DNA of 64,000 bases from a virus: positions 1-64,000 of IMG/VR virus record IMGVR_UViG_3300030737_000007; one strand, written 5' to 3'. The stretch's first letter is position 1. Each line of letters opens with the position of its first letter. Shown here one piece after another: positions 58,891 through 64,000 of this stretch. The notes below the pieces were generated by a model that made no database searches, had not been told where the DNA came from, and was given only the letters and a program-made list of their open reading frames with translations. Made by a program: the position numbers and the translations under genes.

Positions 58891-60751
58891 TGACCTTGAT
58901 GCAATTAAGGGGAACCCCGCGGTAATTCGGGTGTACAACTCAATTCTCAAATTGAGATCTTTGGGCGGGGGAAAGTATCAGGGACTTTGCCCGCTACCAG
59001 GACATAGCGAGAAGTCCCCGTCCTTTACCGTTTACCCCGACATGCGCGCGCACTGCTTCGGATGCAACCAGGATTTCAACATATTTACGCTGTTGCAGGC
59101 CGTCGAGGGTATTGATTTCAAGCAGGCTCTGGAGAAGGTGAAGAAAGAGATTGGCGGGTGGGAAGAGGCCAAGGAGACTACCGAACGGGCTTTCAAGCCG
59201 ATCGCCCCGACCAAAGTGTTTAAGACAATACCGCTCAGTAACTTTCAGAAGCTAGAGGAGGCTTTGGAGTATAGTGTTCCTGCTCGGGAATGGCTACTCA
59301 AGGAGCGTGGCCTAATCTACGAGGCAGTAAAGCGACTCCACGTTGGGTTTGTCCAGTCCATAGGCAATTTGGCTGGACAAGACGGGGCGGACATCGCCGA
59401 TAAGGGTTGGATCGCCTTTCCGTGTATCGAGGGTGACAAGGTAATCTCAATCAAATACCGTTCCATTATTCGGAAAAAGCCGGGTGGATTCGCACGCCAG
59501 CCGGGAATGGCGACCGCTCTCTGGAACTCCGAGACGATCGATGTATTCGAACCTGTCTACCTGACGGAAGGCGAGTTCGACTCCGCCGCGCTAGAGGCTG
59601 CGGGATTCCATGCGGTCAGCGTCCCCTCTGCCGGGGTGAAACTAACCCCAGAGCAGAAGGACCAACTGATGAAGGCGGCGTACGTAGTGCTGTCCGGAGA
59701 CAACGACCCCACTGGCTCGGGGTACATGAAGAAGCTTTGGGGTGAGCTGAATGAGCGGTGCTACCTACTAACATGGCCGGACGGCTGCAAGGATGCGAAC
59801 CAGGCGCTGAAGGAGAACTGCAAGGGTGACATAGATAAGTTCCGCGAAATGGTAGACAGTCTCACGTCTAAAGCGAAATCAACCCCGGTCCCAGATGTCT
59901 ACGCTATTCAGGAAATCATGAAGAATAGCGAGGATACCAGCCTTGCCGACCGGGCTGATCGCCTGCGGTTCCCGTGGTCCAACGTGGATAAGATGACCAT
60001 CCTGTTACCCGGGTCCGTGCTGGGGCTCACCTCGACGAACACGTCTATGGGTAAGACCCCCTTCGCGATCCAAGGAACTTTATTTGGGGCTAGGAAATAT
60101 CAGGAAGTTGTGGTAAACTGGCAGTGCGAATTAAGTCCAGCGGAAATTTCAGTGATCGTAGCGGCACAGGTGCTCCACAAGAACCGTAATTTCCTGGGCA
60201 AAGAAGACTTGAAACAAGCAGCAGAGCAACTCGACGGAGTAGCCTACTACGTCGGTAATAACCCAGTCATCACGAACATCATGGAAGTGCTTGATATCAT
60301 GGAGGCCGCAATACGTCGCTTAGGGGCCACGGTCGCAGTGCTTGATAATCTGCATTTTTATACAACAGGCATCGACGACGAGAACCGAGTCCAGACCGCG
60401 GCGATCAAGAGGATTAAGCAGATAGCAGGGACGTATGGCTGTAAATGGATTGTGGTCGGACAGCCTCGTAAGGCCTCTGCGCAGTCCAAAGGTAAAAAGA
60501 CCCACATTACCGACGCCAAAGGTTCTGGGTCATTCGGCGATACATGCGACAGCTTCATGGCGATCCACCGTGAAGTCGCGAAGCGGGACGGCGATGAAGA
60601 GTTGAGCGATATTTACGAGGACAAGGTATTAGTAGAAATGCTGAAGACGCGATCAAAGGGTACAGGTAAGTCCAGCGGGTTCTTGACCTTTTTTGGAGAG
60701 TTCGCAGAGTTTGTTCAGTTGGATACGCATCACGAGGAGGAACCGGAATAA
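58883..60751 (+). CDS. Primase-helicase fusion (T7 gp4-like layout)
   Basis: 622 aa from ATG 58883. Zinc domain 'CPLPGHSEKSPSFTVYPDMR...CFGC' (residues ~30-57), TOPRIM primase ('VYLTEGEFDSAALEAAGFHAV', 'VVLSGDNDPTGSGY'), then a RecA-like DnaB-family helicase: 'LGLTSTNTSMGKTPF' (Walker A), 'VAVLDNLHFY' (Walker B), 'GSGSFGDTCDSF'. Unwinds DNA and makes primers for the family A polymerase. It contains one copy of each palindrome (58944, 59461). Confidence 0.9.
   Translation: MSDDLDAIKGNPAVIRVYNSILKLRSLGGGKYQGLCPLPGHSEKSPSFTVYPDMRAHCFGCNQDFNIFTLLQAVEGIDFKQALEKVKKEIGGWEEAKETTERAFKPIAPTKVFKTIPLSNFQKLEEALEYSVPAREWLLKERGLIYEAVKRLHVGFVQSIGNLAGQDGADIADKGWIAFPCIEGDKVISIKYRSIIRKKPGGFARQPGMATALWNSETIDVFEPVYLTEGEFDSAALEAAGFHAVSVPSAGVKLTPEQKDQLMKAAYVVLSGDNDPTGSGYMKKLWGELNERCYLLTWPDGCKDANQALKENCKGDIDKFREMVDSLTSKAKSTPVPDVYAIQEIMKNSEDTSLADRADRLRFPWSNVDKMTILLPGSVLGLTSTNTSMGKTPFAIQGTLFGARKYQEVVVNWQCELSPAEISVIVAAQVLHKNRNFLGKEDLKQAAEQLDGVAYYVGNNPVITNIMEVLDIMEAAIRRLGATVAVLDNLHFYTTGIDDENRVQTAAIKRIKQIAGTYGCKWIVVGQPRKASAQSKGKKTHITDAKGSGSFGDTCDSFMAIHREVAKRDGDEELSDIYEDKVLVEMLKTRSKGTGKSSGFLTFFGEFAEFVQLDTHHEEEPE
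58944..58958. repeat. Second palindrome
   Basis: TTCTCAAATTGAGAT near the start of the primase gene. Confidence 0.65.
59461..59475 (-). repeat. Dispersed 15 bp site (variant)
   Basis: TTCCATTATTCGGAA inside the primase gene. Confidence 0.6.
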
Positions 60752-60888
60752 TGGAAACTATCACTTACGCCCTAACCTGCAAAACAGAAGAAGACACGCA
60801 ACAAGTAGGTCTTCTTATCGACTACCTTTACGAGATGGACCGGCGCGCGGCGATTTTACTCGTCGAGAAATACGGGGTGAAGTCGTGA
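60751..60888 (+). CDS. Hypothetical small protein
   Basis: 45 aa (METITYALTCKTEEDTQQVG...). TAATG overlap with the primase; GGAGG lies 10 bases before the ATG with a degenerate dispersed site between, as in the other site-start genes. Confidence 0.5.
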   Translation: METITYALTCKTEEDTQQVGLLIDYLYEMDRRAAILLVEKYGVKS

Positions 60889-61064
60889 AAGTAGTCTTCC
60901 TCGCGGTCCCGTTCATTGTGTTTTTCTTCGCCGCTTTCTATTTCGCCAGCGTCCTCCCTTCGGCGTGGTGGTCCTTCCCTGCGTCCTTCCTCTGCGCGAT
61001 ATTTGACTTTTTCTTCTTCATCGCGGCGTTTGGCGAACTGATGTCCAGGATTACCAACCGATGA
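60885..61064 (+). CDS. Small membrane protein
   Basis: 59 aa from GTG 60885 (GTGA overlap). Two strongly hydrophobic segments with many Phe (residues ~4-24 and ~28-48). Unknown role beside replication genes; ATGA overlap into the clamp gene. Confidence 0.5.
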   Translation: MKVVFLAVPFIVFFFAAFYFASVLPSAWWSFPASFLCAIFDFFFFIAAFGELMSRITNR

Positions 61065-62137
61065 TCATCTCCTCCACAGACCTGAAGCGCGACCTCAAGA
61101 AACTCTCGGGCGTTCGCGCAGAGCAGTACGTCTTCGGCCCCCACGGAGTCTCCGCGCAGGACTCGGACGTGTGGGTCGTGGTCGCCTCCCCGCTATCCGA
61201 ACTCGGGAGTTTCAGTTTGCTCGGTAAGAAACTGACCCAGGTAGCGAACAGGATGTCCGGGCAAGTCGAGATCACCCGCACCGAGCAGTCTCTGGTCCTG
61301 AAGTCAGCCAAGGCGCGAATCGAGCTCGAAGTCAAAGACGCCCGCCCGCAGGCTTTCCCCAAGGCGAATGAGAACGGTCTCACCTTCACGGGTGACGCCG
61401 CGGTCAAGTTCAAAAAGTCGCTGGCCCTGTCCGCCGCCTCAGTAGATTCCCAGAAGTCCAAGTGGTGCGGAGACGTGGTCCACTTCGAGAGCCTGGCAAT
61501 GGGGATCGAGGACGAGTTCGCGCCCGGGTACCGACTGGTCGGAACCGACGAGAAGGTACTAACGGTAGTGTCCGAGCCGGGCGGGAGTTTCCCTCAGTTC
61601 TCGCACCTGCTCAGTCTGGCGGCCTGCGGGTTTGTCCAGATAATGGAAAACTCGATCACGTTCCGCGAAGCGGGCACATGCACCTTGATCCAGTCCCCCG
61701 GCCTTGACGTGTACGCCTCCAAACCCCTCAAGGTGTACCAGCCGATCGAGCGGATTTTAGCCGTCACGCCGGTCCTGAAATTCTATTTCAAACCCGAAGA
61801 GTGGTTGGCCGCATACCGGACAGTAGAGCCTCTGCTGGAAGAAGACGACGGCGCGCGCCCAGTGACTTTACATTTCTCGGACGGCGTGGTACAATTCTCT
61901 ACATCAGGAACAGGAACAAACGGTTTAGACGAGTCAGTTTATGAGCAAGTTGAACCCGACCCTCTATTTGATCCGCAAGAGATTACTTTGGTGGTGAACG
62001 CAGATCACTTGTCCGGGTTTTTGTCTAAGGTGACCGGCGAGGCTACACTAGCGTTCACGGCAATGAACAAGCCATTGAAGTACGAGTCGGGCGGGTTACA
62101 GACTCTGACGTTTCTTAGAAAGGGGAGTAAGAAATAA
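61061..62137 (+). CDS. Sliding clamp (DnaN-like)
   Basis: 358 aa, the usual length. 'MIISSTDLKRDLKKLSGVRA' begins the first clamp repeat; three repeated beta-alpha-beta modules with 'VEITRTEQSLVLKSAKARIELE', 'RLVGTDEKVLTVVS' and 'LTFLRKGSKK' at the end. Low identity to bacterial DnaN, supported by the clamp loader in the same genome. A perfect-core dispersed site lies in frame at 61634-61648. TAATG to the next gene. Confidence 0.75.
   Translation: MIISSTDLKRDLKKLSGVRAEQYVFGPHGVSAQDSDVWVVVASPLSELGSFSLLGKKLTQVANRMSGQVEITRTEQSLVLKSAKARIELEVKDARPQAFPKANENGLTFTGDAAVKFKKSLALSAASVDSQKSKWCGDVVHFESLAMGIEDEFAPGYRLVGTDEKVLTVVSEPGGSFPQFSHLLSLAACGFVQIMENSITFREAGTCTLIQSPGLDVYASKPLKVYQPIERILAVTPVLKFYFKPEEWLAAYRTVEPLLEEDDGARPVTLHFSDGVVQFSTSGTGTNGLDESVYEQVEPDPLFDPQEITLVVNADHLSGFLSKVTGEATLAFTAMNKPLKYESGGLQTLTFLRKGSKK
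61634..61648 (+). repeat. Dispersed 15 bp site
   Basis: GTCCAGATAATGGAA inside the clamp gene. Confidence 0.75.
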
Positions 62138-63387
62138 TGCCGATTGCCGCGCACAGCGTTTCAGAAATTTTAGGGATCGGAAGCCTTCTAACTCTTGTCG
62201 GAGGAAGTTTATTCGCGTGGGCTAAAGGGCTACCAGTTCAGGTTACTAACTTCGTGTTGAACAAGTTTACGGTTGGGGTTACGATAAGAGATACAGATCC
62301 CTTGTTTCCGAGCGTACTTTTGTTGTCGCAAAAGCAAGAAAATATGAAAAGTTGCCGTCGGCTATTGGTTGAGTCTGAGCAGTTAAATTCAGACGCGTGG
62401 ACTGCGGCTTCCCTTAGTTTGGCCAGAAATACCAAAGGAAGGATACTGTTTACAAGGGCACCCGGTAAACACGTTTTTCGCTACAAAGATCAATGGGTAT
62501 TCTTTACTAGAATCGTAGACGATAAGAAGACGGGGATCGGGCGCAATGTCGAGCAAATTTTCATGAGGACGATCGGAAGAAATAGGTCGTTGTTAGAGGC
62601 CTTGTTCGCAGAAGCTAAATCCGAAGTAGATAAAACTAGATCAAACAGTCTGAATATACGCGTCTCGAACGGGGAAGGTCAGTGGTCGTACATCGCTGGA
62701 TGCGGAAAGAGATCTCTGGATTCTGTGGTTCTTAGGGGCGAATTTCTAGAGAAAATAAAGAGAGATATAGAGGTTTTTATCGCCAATGAAGATTTTTATC
62801 GGTCCACTGGGACTCCCTACCACCGTGGATATCTGCTAGAAGGACCTCCCGGTAGCGGCAAGTCTTCCTTAGTTCAGGCACTAGCTACTCACTTCGACAA
62901 GAGCCTGTTTGTCCTGTGCCTAAATGAAATACACAGTGATGCGAAGTTACGACAATTAGTGGGCGCTGTTCCTGAAGATAGTTTTCTGCTGATCGAAGAT
63001 GTGGACGCTTCTGCTTCTACGGTTTCACGCAAAAAAGATGATAGTTCGGAAGACAACGAAGACAGGATATTCACCAGGGGGCCGTCGTTAGCTGGGTTCT
63101 TGAACGTTTTAGACGGAATTTTTGCCAAGAATAAGTTGCTCGTGTTTATGACGACGAACTACCCAGACCAACTCGACGCGGCCCTCGTCCGCCCAGGAAG
63201 AATTGACATGCGTATTCGGCTTGATAACGCCGTTCCAGAGCAGGCGGCGCGGTTGTATCAAAAATTCTTTCCGACTGCTTCCATCGGAGAAGCAAATGTT
63301 TTTGCAGAACAAACAGAAGGTAATAACGTTTCGATGGCGTCACTTCAAGAACAACTCATCAAAAAAGTTCTCGGAGGTGTAGTGTAG
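62137..63387 (+). CDS. BCS1-like AAA+ ATPase
   Basis: 416 aa. N-terminal membrane segment (residues ~8-28), a BCS1-N-like region, then AAA+: Walker A 'LLEGPPGSGKSSLVQALA' (about 233-250), Walker B 'SFLLIEDVDASAST', sensor 'VFMTTNYPDQLDAALVRPGRID' with two Arg fingers. BCS1-type ATPases move folded proteins across membranes in mitochondria; bacterial and phage homologues are rare and of unknown job. Codon use is more A/T-rich than neighbours, suggesting recent acquisition. Overlaps the next gene's GTG by 1 bp. Confidence 0.8.
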   Translation: MPIAAHSVSEILGIGSLLTLVGGSLFAWAKGLPVQVTNFVLNKFTVGVTIRDTDPLFPSVLLLSQKQENMKSCRRLLVESEQLNSDAWTAASLSLARNTKGRILFTRAPGKHVFRYKDQWVFFTRIVDDKKTGIGRNVEQIFMRTIGRNRSLLEALFAEAKSEVDKTRSNSLNIRVSNGEGQWSYIAGCGKRSLDSVVLRGEFLEKIKRDIEVFIANEDFYRSTGTPYHRGYLLEGPPGSGKSSLVQALATHFDKSLFVLCLNEIHSDAKLRQLVGAVPEDSFLLIEDVDASASTVSRKKDDSSEDNEDRIFTRGPSLAGFLNVLDGIFAKNKLLVFMTTNYPDQLDAALVRPGRIDMRIRLDNAVPEQAARLYQKFFPTASIGEANVFAEQTEGNNVSMASLQEQLIKKVLGGVV

Positions 63388-64000
63388 TGGCTATACGCGA
63401 AGAAATCGACGACCTCCTAGAGCAGATCAACTCCCACCAGATCCGGCTATCCCACAGCTACGCCCGGCTCGGGGGTATGCTCTCCGAGGTAGAGAAGTCC
63501 AAAGAGTGGGTGAACTGGGGCTTCGAGAGTTTCCCGCGCTACATGGCGTACGTGGGGGAGAAAATTGACCGGCGGAAGTCCCAGATGTACGCGGTGCTGT
63601 CCGTCGCAACCGACCTGCTGCCGTACCTGACCGAAGAGAAACTGGAAGCGATCGGGATCACCAAGGCACACGAGCTCCGGCGGTTTGTGAACACCTCGGG
63701 GCTGCGACCAGACGTGTTGCTACACGGAGGCGATGTCCAGCTAATGGAATTCGCCGCGGACCCCAAGGTAACGGCGGCCCAGCTCAGGGTGGAAGTGAAC
63801 AAACTACTCCACCAGGATGAAGACCCCCAAGGTCTCTGGTACGACCTCAAGGGCTGCTACTTCACGGTAGAAGAGAAGAAGACATGGGAGCGGGCGGTCG
63901 AGCTGGGCAAGCAGATGGCCGAGGTAGCAAGCAGTACCTCGGAACACGGACAACTCAAGGCTGCGCTGCTGCTGATGGCGCAGGAAGTAATTGGAAGCTG
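63387..64000 (+). CDS. Putative DNA-binding protein, C-terminus outside window
   Basis: At least 204 aa from GTG 63387. Helical: 'WVNWGFESFPRYMAYVGEKIDRRKSQMYAVLSV' resembles the DNA-binding region of DUF3102/ParB-like phage proteins, also seen faintly in the gene at 36638. A variant dispersed site lies at 63736-63750. Runs off the right edge. Confidence 0.5.
   Translation, partial: MAIREEIDDLLEQINSHQIRLSHSYARLGGMLSEVEKSKEWVNWGFESFPRYMAYVGEKIDRRKSQMYAVLSVATDLLPYLTEEKLEAIGITKAHELRRFVNTSGLRPDVLLHGGDVQLMEFAADPKVTAAQLRVEVNKLLHQDEDPQGLWYDLKGCYFTVEEKKTWERAVELGKQMAEVASSTSEHGQLKAALLLMAQEVIGS
63736..63750 (+). repeat. Dispersed 15 bp site (variant)
   Basis: GTCCAGCTAATGGAA in the right-edge gene. 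Confidence 0.55.

Overview
This 64 kb window is part of the genome of a tailed, probably temperate, double-stranded DNA phage (or prophage). It carries a large terminase, portal, scaffold-like protein, an N4-gp56-like major capsid protein (MCP), fibre-like proteins, a GH24 endolysin, a tyrosine integrase and almost a complete replisome. The host is not certain. The moderately high GC, Sec signal peptides on several virion-side proteins, frequent GTG starts and sigma70-like promoters fit a Gram-negative soil bacterium. The fibre-like proteins resemble secreted Acidobacteriota proteins, but this is inference only.

Layout. Positions 1-33,240 are read almost entirely leftward (minus strand). In transcription order they are: endolysin and two SprT-like metallopeptidases (31.1-30.0 kb), small structural or unknown genes, terminase large subunit (25.4-23.4), a free-standing GIY-YIG endonuclease gene, portal (20.6-18.5), scaffold-like protein (17.5-16.4), the intron-split MCP gene (16.4-13.5), a second GIY-YIG gene, two sugar-modifying enzymes (12.1-10.6), tRNA-Asn, small exported proteins, a secreted trypsin-like protease, a structured non-coding block with tRNA-Leu and tRNA-Thr, a histidine phosphatase, connector-like genes, a holin-like protein and two exported fibre-like proteins at the left edge. 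Three short rightward islands (17.6-17.9, 22.2-23.4, 25.7-26.3 kb) lie inside this leftward block. Each starts at the same kind of promoter, TGTGGTANAAT.

A divergent promoter region near 33.25 kb separates the arms. From 33.3 to 64 kb nearly everything is read rightward: many small, often Cys-rich genes, an RHH-like gene and a possible DNA-binding regulator (36.3-37.3), integrase (38.0-39.1), an array of small genes with stereotyped leaders (39.2-41.6), DNA polymerase A (42.9-45.0), a 31-copy hexamer repeat (45.4-45.6), clamp loader (46.7), RecT/Bet-like annealase (48.4), SSB (50.2), a UvrD-type helicase split in two by an HNH endonuclease gene (50.9-53.5), a Cas4/RecB-like nuclease (54.8), another HNH gene (56.2), a replication-initiator-like protein (57.0), primase-helicase (58.9), sliding clamp (61.1) and a BCS1-like AAA+ ATPase (62.1). 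The clamp, clamp loader, polymerase, SSB, helicase, primase and annealase genes suggest largely self-supplied replication and recombination.

Three things stand out. (1) The MCP reading frame is restored only by joining six exons across five group I introns; one intron carries a LAGLIDADG gene whose 3' end also encodes the intron core. (2) About 40 copies of a 15 bp site, TTCCAGATAATGGAA, are scattered through the window, mostly at gene boundaries. Several cover the spacer between Shine-Dalgarno and start codon plus the start codon itself, and others overlap promoters; a second palindrome, TTCTCAANTTGAGAA, occurs six times and twice abuts the first. This looks like a genome-wide operator or stoperator network of an undescribed type. 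(3) The UvrD helicase gene is split by an HNH endonuclease gene with GTGA stop/start overlaps at both junctions.
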